From positions 992,001-1,056,000 of the forward strand of contig JAESUZ010002552.1 of NCBI GenBank assembly GCA_017311185.1: DNA of 64,000 nucleotides, read 5' to 3'. Under the pieces are notes generated by a model. The model searched no databases. It had not been told where the DNA came from and saw only the letters and a program-made list of their open reading frames with translations. The position numbers were made by a program, and so were the translations under genes. Shown in pieces: positions 45,077-56,026 of this stretch (positions are counted from its first letter, which is position 1; each line of letters starts with the position of its first letter). The stretch comes from Proteles cristata cristata. Taxonomy: Eukaryota > Chordata > Mammalia > Carnivora > Hyaenidae.

Positions 45077-46449
45077 GCATGCAGGCTGGGCCCCAGAACA
45101 GAACCCTAGAGGGTTCTTCCTCCGGATAGGAAGGCAAGAATAATAAGCATCTACCAACAGTGAATGGTTCAAGATGGTACATGTGGGCATCACTGAGTGA
45201 GCGGAATGGACAATCAGGAAAGCTGAGTGCTCAGAGAAGGGAACTATCCCTGTCGGCATATTGAATATTGTCTGAAATAAGTGGACCATCGACTAGGACA
45301 TGGAAATTGCTTTTGTCATACAGAAAGTTTCATTGCAATGGTACTTGCGGTAACAGGATTTGACTTGTAATACGGAGCACTTAAAGGACCTTTGTGATTC
45401 CCAAGCACTTACCATACATTCGTGAAATGCATAGTGTAAAAAAAGAAAAATCCCAATTGTTAGGAGATTGGCAGCCCCAATTTCTTGCCGCAAGTCTTCA
45501 ATTGCTCCTTGATCACACCCTTCTGACTAGGGTCTGGAGTTTCTCCTTTACAGGCTCATAGGAGGCAAGCGCGGGCCTCTGGTGGGGAAGAAAAGTGTCT
45601 CCCCAGATGGAGGTGGATCTGTCCAGAGCCGCGCCTCTGGGTTTTCTAAGTACAGGAGAGGCGGGAACACCTCCACACAGACCCAGAGGTCAAGGTAGAC
45701 TCACAGCTAACCCTTCCTTCCCCGCTTGCTAAGGGAGGATGCCATGCTTCAAGGCAAGGCTGTTCTCTCTCCTGCAGGAAGGGAACCACATGGACACATG
45801 TCAGCACACCTCTGCTGGGGACTTTGGGGACACCCAGCTGTAGCCGATTCACAGTCCAGATTAGCTGTCCTTGCGCCAAGGGGCAACTTTAGCATTTCTG
45901 TTTGCTGTGACTCACCCTGCTCTGCTGGCCCAGCACCCAAGCTTTCTGGTTACCTAGCTTGGCCCCAATGCCCTGGGCACCCCCTTGTCCACAGTCCACT
46001 TTCTGCCCCTTCCTAGGATGGTGCCAGGCACCCCACAAGCTCCTGCCAAGGGTGAGCAGTCCTCACCACCAGCATCACCATCTTCTTCACAATCCAGCTC
46101 CATAGCCACCTCTTGTGAATAGGTTTCTGAGTGACTTTGCCTAATGAGACAGGATTCTTCATACCTGGAATTTTCAGTCTACAAAGCACTTCCACATATA
46201 GATTGTTGTTTCAGCCGCCCAGCAAATCTGGGAAGGGAAAGAGCGGGGCAAGGTGTGGCATTCGCCGCCTTCTGGCAGGGAAGGGAGTTGCTTGGAAGGT
46301 GAAATGCTTTTTGGCCAAAACACAGGGGCCAAAGTCCGTGGGTGTGTGCTGGTCACAAACCCAGGGCTGTGACTGCCATGATGCATACATTTTAGACCAC
46401 GATTTACAGTAAGAAATACATTTTATTTTTTTATTTAAAAAATTTTTTA
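45077..46449. other. Unique sequence, nothing recognised
   Basis: No gene. A weak MIR-like patch lies at about 46165-46240. Open frames of up to 120 codons have no domain. Confidence 0.4.
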
Positions 46450-46668
46450 GGGGCGCCTGGGTGGTTCAGTCGGTTAAGCATCTGACTTCGGCTCAGGTCA
46501 TGATCTCATGGTTCGTGGGTTCGAGCCCTGTGTTGGGCTCTGTGCTGACAGCTCAGAGCCTAGAGCCTGCTTCACATTCTGTGTCTCCCTCTCTCTCTGA
46601 CCCTCCCCTGCTTACACTGTCTCTCTCTCTCAGAAATAAATATAAAACATTAAAAAATTAAAATAAAA
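46450..46668 (+). mobile_element. Felid CAN SINE
   Basis: Head GGGGCGCCTGGGTGGTTCAG, intact B-box GGTTCGAGCCC, CT-rich middle, tail AAATAAATATAAAACATT. Flanked by AT-rich copies TTTAAAAAATTTTTTA (46434-46449) and a close match at 46669-46685. Confidence 0.94.
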
Positions 46669-46685
46669 TTTAAAAAATTTTTTTA

Positions 46686-46742
46686 ATGTTTTATATTTAT
46701 TTCTGAGAGAGAGGGAGCGAGCAAGAGAACCACCCAGGCACC
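46686..46742 (-). mobile_element. CAN SINE remnant with internal deletion
   Basis: Directly after the previous SINE a reverse SINE tail ('atgttttatatttatttctg', 'gagagagggagcgagcaag') joins straight to a reverse head ('aaccacccaggcaccc'). About 150 central bases are missing. Together with the previous element it forms an inverted pair. Confidence 0.8.
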
Positions 46743-47694
46743 CACAAGAAAAACATTTTATATCAGGGCCCAGCACACACGTGCGTGTGTACACACACAC
46801 ACACCCCACAAAACTGAAACAAATGTTTGGTTAAATAATGCCTCCTTAACTACCTGCAAATTCTGTCCCCTCATCCCCCCCCCCCAGCTGTCCCCACTAG
46901 CAGGACATAACCTCCTCTTAGGTTCCACATGTAAGGCCTTTCCTACCCCCATCCACCACCACCCCCAGGTCTGCTTCTCACTTGATATTTTTTCTCTTCA
47001 CCACTTCCTCAACCCTGGTTCACTACTTTGCACTTGTCTGTATGTTGCTGTGCAAGCACTTTAAAGCCCCGTGTATGACACTCCCGATATAGGTTATAAA
47101 CCAGGTGAGGTCAGAGACTGTTCTATACTGTTTCCTCAGCCCTTACGGCTCCAGTCCAGGCCTGAGCCCACAGAAAGGGCTCCACGCGCTGGCCTGGTGT
47201 GCCTGGACGGCGCTGGCATCAGCTGGGTCCGGCCCGCCCCCTGCAGGGTCCTTCAGAGGACCTTGGCTGTGCACTTGACTAGGGTGTATCTCAGTGTGGT
47301 TAATACAGGTCTCTTTCAAACCCTGACACTTCCAGAACCAAACAGAAGGTACTGGAAATGCAGTATCTAGAGACAGAAGGAGTGGAGGTAGCAGGATGGG
47401 GGAGGAGAGAGGACAGGGGAGAGGGGGAAGGGGGGAGGGAGGAGGGGAGAGGAGGAGCCGGGCTGCAGTTCAGTTACAGCACTAGACTGTCTGGGTGAGA
47501 CAAGAAAGCTCTCACGAAGGCAAACTCCCTAGCAGCCTCTTGAGCAGCAGTGTGCAATGCTTAGCCCCCAAGGAAAGGTTTGTAGCCACCTCCTACCCCC
47601 AGCTAGCGTCCGCTGGGGGCAGTCAGAGGAAAGAGTCACTCACCTGGGCAGGCCTTCCCAGGCACCCAAAGTCTGGCTTCCCCTTCACTGCGGC
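46743..47694. other. Unique sequence with purine-rich tract
   Basis: No gene. Short CA and C runs occur near 46790 and 46875, and a purine-rich tract at 47391-47460. Open frames of up to 99 codons have no domain. Confidence 0.42.
47391..47460. repeat. G/A-rich low-complexity tract
   Basis: About 70 bases almost wholly purine on the plus strand with many GGGG blocks. Confidence 0.85.
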
Positions 47695-47795
47695 CCGGGA
47701 GTATTAATTCCATCTATGCCCAGACAGGGAAACTGAGGCCACTCAACACTATCAAAAAAGTGGTGGAAAGCAGAGGTCCGGTGCCCTTTGGTGTC
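47695..47795 (-). repeat. MIR fragment
   Basis: 'cagacagggaaactgaggcc' is the reverse MIR core. Confidence 0.5.
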
Positions 47796-47799
47796 TCTC

Positions 47800-47950
47800 T
47801 TCTCACAGGGACATCAGCTTAGAACACTCGTCTCAACTGGGGTGCCTGAATCCCACCCCCCAACACTCTGACTTAATTGCTTTGGGTCCATCTGGGCATC
47901 AGCCATGGGTAGGAAACTCTAATGTATAGCAAGGTTAAGAGTAACTGATT
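47800..47950. repeat. MER5A-like hAT remnant
   Basis: 'ctcgtctcaactggggtgcc', 'ctgggcatcagccatgggta' and 'gcaaggttaagagtaactga' resemble the MER5A layout. Confidence 0.42.
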
Positions 47951-47951
47951 T

Positions 47952-48127
47952 GGGGACGCCTGGGTGGCTCAGTCAGTTAAGCATCTGACTCTTGATTTTG
48001 GCTCAGGTCATGAGCTCACGGTTCATGAGAGGTCAAGCCCCGCATCAGGCTCTGCACTGACAGTGAGGAGCCTGCTTGGGAGTCTCTTTCTCCCTCTCTC
48101 TCTGCTCTCCCCTTCTTCCACGCTGTC
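47952..48127 (+). mobile_element. Older CAN SINE
   Basis: Head GGACGCCTGGGTGGCTCAG followed by 'gcatctgactcttgattttg', a variant seen in older carnivore-wide CAN SINEs rather than in the felid-specific set. It has no A-tail; the element ends in the CT-rich middle. Confidence 0.88.
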
Positions 48128-48462
48128 TTTGGAATGTCATCCTGCTTCTGGGACCTCTGTCTTGTCCCCAGGGAGTTACAGGGTCACAACCTGTGTTGGA
48201 CAACCATCAGACCAGACAGCAAGCATCTTTCTTAGCCCCTTAGCAACCTTCTTCCAGAAAACTCGTAAAGACAGGAAGTTCAGTGAGGTGAGAGCGCCTG
48301 TCCTTCCCAGTCATCATTACCCTGGGAGTGTGACAGGTGGGAGTGTCCTTGCACACGTTGGGGGCTGTAGAGTGAGTAAAACGAAGAGCCTGCTTAGCCC
48401 TGTTATACAGACACAGAGGCGGATCTGGATAAGGAAGATGATGGATGCTAATAATTTGCTGA
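48128..48462. other. Unique sequence, nothing recognised
   Basis: No gene or repeat recognised. Confidence 0.4.
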
Positions 48463-48680
48463 GGGGCACCTGGGTGACTCGGTGGGTTAAGCGTGTGACT
48501 TCGGCTCAGGTCATAATCTCATAGTTCTTGAGTTTGATCCCCTTGTTGGTCTCTGTGCTGACAGCTCAGAGCCTGGAGCCTGCTTCAGATTCTGTGTCTC
48601 TCTTTCTCTCTGCCCCTCCTGCACTCACATTCTGTCTCTGTCTCTCTCTCTCTTAAAAATAAATAAACAATAAAATTTTT
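48463..48680 (+). mobile_element. CAN SINE
   Basis: Head GGGGCACCTGGGTGACTCGG, degraded B-box ('gagtttgatcccc'), tail AAAAATAAATAAACAATA. Similar 'taataatttgctgag' and 'taataatttgtggag' sequences flank it as target copies. Confidence 0.92.
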
Positions 48681-48684
48681 CTAA

Positions 48685-48890
48685 AATAATAATTTGTGGA
48701 GTAGTTCAGACGGGCCAGGCACAAGTGAGGTCCTCCTATATTAACTCCCCTCATCTTCCTGCAGCCCCGTGCATAAGCCTCATCAGCCTATGTTGCAGAT
48801 GCAGAAACTGAGGCTCAGAGAGGTTTCAATTTTGCCAAAGTTTGCACAGCCAGTAAGTGCAGTGCACGGTGCCACACTGCCCAAGGGCTC
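48685..48890 (-). repeat. MIR SINE
   Basis: Reverse MIR blocks: 'agacgggccaggcacaagtg', 'ttgcagatgcagaaactgag', 'gctcagagaggtttcaattt' and 'gcacagccagtaagtg'. Confidence 0.72.
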
Positions 48891-49656
48891 CAACCGCCAG
48901 CTCCAGAATGTTCCAGCTCTTGTCGTCTACCTGCTCAGGCATCCTGGCTATGAGATGACTTTACACGCTTCAATGTTCTCCCCTCTTCAGTGGCTGCTGA
49001 ATGATAAATAAATCTCATAGCAAATCATGTACGGATGGATGGGCACAGACCCTCTCGTCTCTAGAAACAATGTCTTCTCTGGGAAACAGCAGAGAGTGGT
49101 CTTTGGGGAGGCAGTGGCCCAGACTGGAGGAAGAAGGGGGAAGTCTATTCCCATCAAGAACCCATAAGCAGCTCCCAGGGACTGATGGCTTCTGACCCCG
49201 GTGTCCTTCCTCTGTAATTTCTGCAATTCTGGGATTCCACCTAAGCCTCATCTGTCATGTGGCTCCCTGAGTGGTGGTCCAGCTGAACTTGGGCTAAACA
49301 ATGTCAAGGTGTTCAATCACGTGCAGTGGTGATTAGCAAGAAGGTGCGCCACAGCCTGTTTCTGGGTTGCTGCTCTCCCGGGTGCCGAGCAGCCAACAGA
49401 TGCAGAGTCAAGTCTCATCCACAGCCCAGCCTTTCACGGCCAGGAGCCAGGTGTGGTGCTCCCCTGACCCGTGGGAGCCCTAGCTGACCTGACTCGGGCT
49501 CGTAAGAAGTGCTGACCAGCAAGCAGATGGCCTCACCCTGGAAAACTGCTATTTTTCACTCCCTGCTGATTCTCTCGGTGCCTGTTTTCTCGTAGACTCT
49601 GGCTTATTCTTTTAGGTCAAAGGCTAATGGAATCAGATTCCCAAGGAAGCAGCAGC
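48891..49656. other. Unique sequence, nothing recognised
   Basis: No gene or repeat recognised. Confidence 0.4.
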
Positions 49657-49870
49657 TTTTTTTAAAAAAAGGTTTATTAATTTTTGAAAGAGAGAGAGAG
49701 AGAGAGTGAGTAGGGGAGGGGCAGAGAGAGAGGAAGACACAGAATCCGAAGCAGGCTCCAGGCTCTGAGCTGTCAGCACAGGGCCTGATGAGGGGCTTGA
49801 CCTCACAAACTGAGGCATCATGACCTGAGCCAAAGTTGAACACTTAACCCACCGAGCCACCCAAGCGCCC
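49657..49870 (-). mobile_element. CAN SINE
   Basis: Reverse SINE with T8 and AGGTTTATTAATTTTTGAAAG tail, (GA)n stretch and head GAGCCACCCAAGCGCCCC; CAGATTCCCA occurs on both sides as a short target copy. Confidence 0.91.
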
Positions 49871-50084
49871 CCAGATTCCCAGTGAGATTAAAACATATTT
49901 CAGAAGCCAAAACAGGGCGAGACGGGGCTGGGTTAAGGTTGAATTTGGTGCCACACAGGGAGAGGCAAGTGTGACATTTTCTACAATCTGGAACCCCCAC
50001 AGACTGGCCATCCAAGCTTCAAAGGTGGACAGCATTCCTGCCGGCCCAGCAGAGAGATTCCTGGAGGTCAGGCTGAGCCTTGAG

Positions 50085-50235
50085 TTCAAGGCTACTTGTT
50101 ACTTGGGTAACCCTGGGAAAATGACTTAGCATCTCAAAATCTCAGTTAATTATCAGTGGACTGATAATTAAATTAATTAATTATCAGTTTGTCAGTGGAC
50201 ATAATAATAGATACCACTTACTATGGGAACTAGAG
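50085..50235 (+). repeat. MIR SINE with a palindromic AT-rich insert
   Basis: MIR blocks 'cttgggtaaccctgggaaaa' and 'atctcaaaatctcag' lead into an AT-rich palindromic stretch (50146-50188), followed by the MIR-like 'ataataatagataccactta'. The middle of the MIR therefore appears replaced or expanded. Confidence 0.55.
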
Positions 50236-50644
50236 AGCATGATGTATGTGACAGCAAGTCAGGTGAAATATACTATCCAAGTGTCAGGCCTTGTACTTTC
50301 AAATGCCTCCCTGACTTTAAAAAAAAAAAATCCCTTCTCCTGAAGGGGGTGAGGACATTCACTCACATGGGATTTGTTCTCTGAACTTTGTCCACTGTGA
50401 GTGTTCAGGAAGGAATGGGGCACAGTAGGGACTATGCCTGGAGGACCCTCAGATCGTTCAGCCCTTTCTGCAACTTTCATTCATTCATGGTCTTCTTCCC
50501 CCATAGAAGAGGCTTAAATCATCTGGCAGGCCCTGGAAAGAGGGGGTCCAGAGCAGGGAGGAGTAGGGGGCCTCCTGTCAGTCCTACAGAAACCCAACCC
50601 CAGGAGAGAGGCCCTTCAGCACTATACTGCCTGGACCCTGAGCT
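50236..50644. other. Unique sequence, nothing recognised
   Basis: No gene or repeat recognised. Confidence 0.4.
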
Positions 50645-50704
50645 TCTCTCCTGAGGTCATTCATCATAAGGTTGTCTCTCCTGAGGTCATTCATCATAAG
50701 GTTA
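50645..50704. repeat. Tandem duplication, 30-base unit, two copies
   Basis: Copies at 50645-50674 and 50675-50704 are identical except for the last base. Not part of a simple repeat; very recent. Confidence 0.97.
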
Positions 50705-51879
50705 CATCCAGACTGCTGACCTTTGGAGGGTCCCAGCAGGTCCGAACAGACTCCTGGCAGGCAAGCGGCCAAGGGCATCTGTGTGTGCATGTGCGGGGGG
50801 GTTGGGGGGTGTCAGCTGACTCGAGAAACTCCTGCTCTCTCTCACTTCACTGGCAGGTGCCTGCCCAGGTAGCAGGCTGGGCCTGGGGCAGGGGACAGTT
50901 GGGCTAGGGCCGCCCCTGGGCCCTCCTGACTGGAATTCCACTTACAGGTGGCCTCCTTTGTGGCTGCTACTGCAGGCAAGCAGTGAGAGGGGCCAGGTTT
51001 CACTGGGAAATGCCAAGTTATGAATGACTCCAGAGGCTGTAATTAGCTGGTTCTCGGCTGCTATATTTTTAGACACAAATATTGTCACCAGACGTTTCGC
51101 AGCCACTCCAGAAGCTGCTCCTCTCGGAGACCCGCTCTTCCTTGACAGGAGGGAACTTTCACTTCTTGGGCTGGGATCCCAGGACCTCAGGGTCTTGAGC
51201 CGGTGCTCCCACTTCGGGGTTGAAACCCTTCAGGGGAGGCTGAGGAGGTGGCATGGGGCTGGGAGGCCACGTACCCAGCTTGCCTGCCTGGTCTTCACAG
51301 ACTCGCTTGGTGACTGGAGACATCTGGTATCCATGTAGCCCATTCTACAGCCCAGAGACAGCCAGGGTGGGGTCCTCTCTCCTGCAGAACAAGAAAGGGG
51401 ACACCGAGCTGGTGGTGTGTTCACTACAAACAGCCCGAACCTCAGTTTGTCCATCTTCAAAATTGGAACCCATAGCCATCACCATCTTATCTTGTTAGGA
51501 AAGTGGTTGGGACAGTGAGAGATGCTCCCACATGGGTATACTCCTGCCCAGAGGTGTCCCTTGGGAAGTGTCCCTTTCATTCCTCTAGGGAACCCCAGCA
51601 CCTGGAGGCAGCCCGTTCACAGAGGTCACTTGCAGATATACCCACAGCCCCTTCCCGACACCCCTGTCTCTGCCCCCCAAGCCCCACCCCAGAAAGCCAC
51701 CTGGGGAAAAAAAGGAAAATTCAGACTTTCACTGGTCGTTTGCATCCCTCTGTTTTCCTGGCTTCTCCCCGGGTGAAGTGACAGGTTATCTGAGAGCGGT
51801 ATTAGAACCAGATCCAGTGAATGTCCTTTATGTTGGAACTACTGCCTGGCTTTTTAACCCAAAGGAATCCACGCTTGTT
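50705..51879. other. Unique sequence, nothing firmly recognised
   Basis: No gene. A small patch at 51020-51110 ('aggctgtaattagctggttc', 'gctatatttttagacacaaa') holds a TAATTA core and retained CpGs and may be a short conserved element. Confidence 0.4.
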
Positions 51880-52030
51880 GTCTGAAAACCCGGTTTGAGT
51901 CCTACGTCTGTTCATTACAAGCCATCTGGCCCTGGCCACATATTGGAACTGAACATGTTCATCTGAAATATGGAGGTGCTACTGTTCCCTTATTTCACAA
52001 TCAGCGAGGCAATGTATTTGAGGTTCCCTG
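51880..52030 (+). repeat. MIR-like SINE
   Basis: 'aacccggtttgagtcctacg', 'ccatctggccctggccacat' and 'ctgaaatatggaggtgctac' follow the forward MIR order, diverged. Confidence 0.5.
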
Positions 52031-52139
52031 CGGACTGCAGAGAGGTCTCAGAACACACGGGATCTGGGCGGCCAGAACACCTGGGTCCAACTGGATGAGA
52101 GACAGAGACAGAGAGGGAAGGGAAGGAGGGAGGGAGGGA

Positions 52140-52290
52140 GCACCACCATAACCCTGTAAAATAGGTTACTAAGGTTATTCCCATTTTACAGATGAGGAAA
52201 TTGAGCCACCAAGGCGTGAAATTACTTCCCGCGTCCACACGGGCGAGTGGTAGCGCTCCAGCACCACAGTCCCCCATGCTGTCGCTGAGT
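52140..52290 (-). repeat. MIR SINE
   Basis: 'cattttacagatgaggaaat' with 'ccctgtaaaataggttacta' before it; reverse MIR core. Confidence 0.65.
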
Positions 52291-53024
52291 GTCTGACCTG
52301 GGCCAGGCACCACGCTGGCATCTCCAGATGCCGGGAAGAACCCAGTCCTGGTTCCCAGGCAGCTTACCAGCTGGGAGGGAGAGGACTCAAGCTGGGGGGT
52401 TAGTCGCACACTTGCCGTTAGAGACAATTCTGGCCTCCAGATGAGTTTTCTTGGCAGGGACTCACTGAACCGAGGTGTCCTCAATAGAATGGAAAAAAAA
52501 ATAGCCATTACGGATTTGACCAGAGCAGAACATTCTTAAATGTGTCCAGGCCCACAATTACATTTGGAGGAAGACAGTTTGTGTTTGTGAAACAGCAGAG
52601 AATCTGAAAGAGAGAGAGAGAGAAGTAGAAAAACTCAAGGCCTACCCATGGCGCAGAAGAAAAATATTGCACATGTGTCGGCAGGCCTTTATGGTTTAAA
52701 AAAGGACTTCATCAATTCTCGTTGTTTCCTATTAACCAGCAGGAGGGAAGGGGAGTCTTTGCAGAGCCCTGTTTGGGCAAGGAGTATGCTGAATGGCGGG
52801 TACCTCCTCTCTACTATTTACCCACTCTCCTTCCAAGCCAGTGCCCTGTCCTGAGCCTTGCTGGGGTCACCCTCTTCCGATGGCCCCCATCTGCCCTTGG
52901 GTTTCCTCATTATCACCCATCATACCTAGCCAACAGAGAACAATCACTTCTTATGTGTTTTTAACTTCCTGCTCAGATTCCACAAGGGCAGTGGGAACAG
53001 GGGACAGCTCCCAGGCATGATGGC
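52291..53024. other. L2-like patch, then unique sequence
   Basis: 52285-52380 ('gggccaggcaccacgctggc', 'ggttcccaggcagcttacca') looks like reverse L2 tail sequence. The remainder has no recognisable gene or repeat. Confidence 0.4.
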
Positions 53025-53255
53025 GGCCAGGTATTGAGGTCCTGCCATGTACTGAGCACCATGTGAAATTCCACTTCGTCTCCAATAAGTGCTATCGCCG
53101 TTCCCATTTTCAGATGTGGAATGGACTCTTGCAGAGCTTAAATACTTTGCCCCAGCTGACACAGCCAATGCGTGGTGGTGCCAGGATTCAAACCCAGGTC
53201 CATCCGACCCCATAGCTCATGTCCCTAACCATTATGCTATGCTGCCTCTCCTCAG
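53025..53255 (-). repeat. MIR SINE, nearly full length
   Basis: Reverse order complete: 'atgtactgagcaccatgtga', 'cattttcagatgtggaatgg', 'aatactttgccccagctgac', 'gattcaaacccaggtccatc', 'taaccattatgctatgctgc'. Confidence 0.8.
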
Positions 53256-53327
53256 AAGAGGGCAGAATACAACTGTTTCAGAAGACATCAGTACATGTGC
53301 CTGGTGACCTAGGGTGTGGAGTAACTT

Positions 53328-53424
53328 CATTCATTCCTTCACTCACTGTTTCTACTTATCGATTCACGAATGCAGGTGCTGATTCACAAGACATATATTA
53401 ACTATATGTCTAAGGGTAGATTCT
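53328..53424 (-). repeat. L2 LINE 3' tail, first segment
   Basis: 'ttcattcattccttcactca' is the reverse of the L2 terminal repeat. The L2 continues at 53669 after an inserted MIR. Confidence 0.55.
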
Positions 53425-53668
53425 GCATGGTGGCTGAAAGCAGGGGCTCTGGGGTCAGACCACGGGCTTCAAATCCCATCTCTAACACTTAACCGGCTGT
53501 GGGACTTTGTGCAAGTTCCTTAATCATTTTGTGCCTTAGTTTACCTCTTTGTGAAGATGTAATAATTAGTAGCTACCTCTCAGGCTGTTGAATAGATTTA
53601 AAAGAGATGATATACGTAAGACACATAAGATAGTGTTTGGCACATAGTAATTATAGCTGTCATTACTA
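53425..53668 (+). repeat. MIR SINE, full length, inside L2
   Basis: Head 'ggctctggggtcagaccacg', then 'caaatcccatctctaacact', 'gtgcaagttccttaatcatt', 'tgccttagtttacctctttg', 'cagatgatatacgta'-type core and the 3' end 'tggcacatagtaattatagc'. One of the best MIRs here. Confidence 0.85.
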
Positions 53669-53861
53669 CTTCCTGTCACAGACCCTGTGCTGGGTGCTGC
53701 AAAACAATCCTATGGCCCGACAGTGAAAGGCAACTTTATTTTGTGGGCTTTAGGGAGGCACTGAAAGTATTTGAATGGAAAGGTGCTGATCTGATTTGTT
53801 TTAGGCCCTTTAACCTGGCCGTGGGGTCAAAGGGCAGGGAGACTGGCTAAGAGGCTACATT
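53669..53861 (-). repeat. L2 LINE, second segment
   Basis: 'ccctgtgctgggtgctgcaa' and 'ggtgctgatctgatttgttt' continue the reverse L2 3' region. Interrupted by a SINE at 53862. Confidence 0.6.
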
Positions 53862-54052
53862 GGGGGCGCCCGGGTGGCTCAGTTGGTTAAGCAGCCAGGT
53901 CATGATCTCACAGTTTGTGAGTTGGAGATCCGCGTCGGGCTCTCTGTTGTCAGCACAGAGCTTGCTTGGGATCCTCTTTTTCTCTCCCTTTCTCATTCTC
54001 CCCCGCTCTCTCTCTGTGTTCCTTCCCCGCCCACTCTCTCTCAAAAAAAAGT
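53862..54052 (+). mobile_element. CAN SINE inside L2
   Basis: Head GGGGGCGCCCGGGTGGCTCAG, a deletion of about 20 bases after the A-box, tail of eight A without AATAAA. GGCTACATT occurs on both sides as target copy (53853-53861 and 54053-54061). Confidence 0.92.
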
Positions 54053-54170
54053 GGCTACATTAGCGGTAACAGTGACAGGTCATTCCAGCCGCAGCTAGTG
54101 TGGCAGCATAGACGCAGGACAGAATAGGACGCGGTGATGTTCTGGACGTGGGCTGCCCTGTAGGGAAGGG
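54053..54170 (-). repeat. L2 LINE, third segment
   Basis: 'aggtcattccagccgcagct' and 'gcagcatagacgcaggacag' resemble the next part of the reversed L2. Diverged. Confidence 0.45.
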
Positions 54171-54887
54171 CAGTGTTCTGGAAGGAGTAAGGCTTGCTGA
54201 AAGGGAAAGGAAGGCTGAAGGGGCCTCCAGGGGAAACAGGGAGTGGAGGAGGAGAGCCCACCTGGAGGAAAGATACTCACAAAGCCTCACCTCTGTCGGC
54301 CAGGGAAGGGACGCTGACCTTGCCCACCAAAGCCTTTGGACCATTGTTTGGAGTCTTGACCTCTTGGGAACTGGCCAAAAGGCAACCTGGCTCAGAGAGG
54401 CTAGGCCATGACCAAAGTCCCCCGAGAGTCTCCCAGGACAGGGCCCGTTTTGGAACTTGGCTTTCCCATTGCTGACCCTGCATAACCCAGCTTGTCTCCT
54501 TGCTGTCCTGTCTCCCTTCCACACTTGGGGATCAGGAGCCAAGAGAGGAAAACTGTCATCGAAGCTCCAACCTTCCCACGGGTGTGAGAAGCCTGTCTCT
54601 GCCCCAAGGAAGTACAGGGGCCCGTTTCAGGGGGCTGACTTGCCTGTCCCCCACCCAGAGAGGAAGGGGTCCTGTCCTCCTGGGAGGGGGCCAGGGTACC
54701 ACTGCCACTGGGTGCACTGGGGAGCCCTGTGAGTCAGGGGTGATGGTGAGGCTAAAGGTGGAGCCATTGAAAGGCCAAGTGCTGAGACTTCATGTCCAGT
54801 GTGAGTAACAGCAGCGTGAGGATGGTGGGAAGAACCCAGCTCCAGGCTGTGGGACCCCCAGGCATGGTGAAGAAGGGAGCTCGCATC
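54171..54887. other. GC-rich unique sequence, nothing recognised
   Basis: Overlapping open frames of up to 160 codons on both strands without domains. Confidence 0.4.
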
Positions 54888-54985
54888 TCAGGATGCCCCT
54901 CTACTTTCTTTATATCCCCGGTCACTAGCACGGCCCCCGGCACAAAGGAATCGCTGGCTAAATCTATTGAACGTCTGAACGAGCA
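54888..54985 (+). repeat. L2 LINE 3' tail
   Basis: 'tatatccccggtcactagca', 'cggcccccggcacaaaggaa' and 'aaatctattgaacgtctgaa' follow the L2 3' tail. Confidence 0.62.
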
Positions 54986-56026
54986 AATGCCAGATTACCA
55001 AGCCCTTTCCACGAGGGGTGGGGCAGGGGGGAGCAGCGAGGGGGGTCAGCAGGACCGATGAGGCACCCTGCCTGGAGTGGGAGGGAGATTCTGAGAAGTA
55101 GTTGAGCTGCCATTGTCTGGTGGACTGTTGGGGAGTGAGGGGCAGAGCCGCCACGTGAGTGGCCTGCGAGGGTCACAGAGAGTGTAGTCGTGGAGTCCAT
55201 GGCTAGAATGGCCAATGTAGGGCTGCCAGGCTGCTTGCCAAATAAAACCAGCCTGCTGGCCAGCTTGGCTCCCCAGCCTGGAGTTGTAGACCCTGGGATA
55301 GAAGGCAGCCTGGGCTCTGCAAATCTATGCAAATGAGGCCCCTCGCACAGCTCTCTGGGTTCCCAGAGAAAGAATATTAGCACCCACCACTGGACAGCTG
55401 GCCTCTGGCAGCAAGGACGCCAGTCATTGCTCCACCATCCTGTGGCAAACATCCTCAAACCTCCCTAAAATCATGAAGAATTTAGGTCTCGGTTCAGGCC
55501 ATGGGAGACAAAGGATGGAGGGACAATTGCATTGCAGATGTGCTATATTGTTTCATAGGTGCCAGTGTTGTCCGAGATGGACTATGGCCCCAGAATGGAG
55601 TCCGAAAAGGCAGATGACATATGGTATGAGCTCTGGGCCATTCCCTAAGGGTGAGGGGAAGTCAGCCTTGGAAGGGGGAGGTCTCAGAGCTCCGAGGGAG
55701 GAAGAGACAGAGTTGGGGGGACGAGGGCTGCAGTCTGACATCCTCCCCAGGGGAAGAGGCCAGTGGGGTTGTGTTCCTGGAGCCTTTAAAAAGCCATTTC
55801 ACCCTGAAGCCAGAGAGGAGGTGGGCTTGAAGTCAGAGCCAGGACCCTGCACTTTCAAGAACCAGGAAAGATAAGGAGACATGGCTATGGCCGAGGGAAG
55901 GTTGAACAGAGAGGAGACATCTCTCTGATGGTGGTGAAGGGCCAGAGGCTGGAGGTGGCGGAGCCTGGGAGAGATGAGTCTACAGGGGGATCACCATGAC
56001 AATAAATGGTCAGGCCTGCACTCCCT
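54986..56026. other. Unique sequence, nothing recognised
   Basis: No gene or repeat recognised; open frames of up to 164 codons without domains. Confidence 0.4.

Noticed and set aside
54060..54542. 160-codon minus frame
   Set aside because: Overlaps plus-strand frames of similar size and partly L2; no domain.
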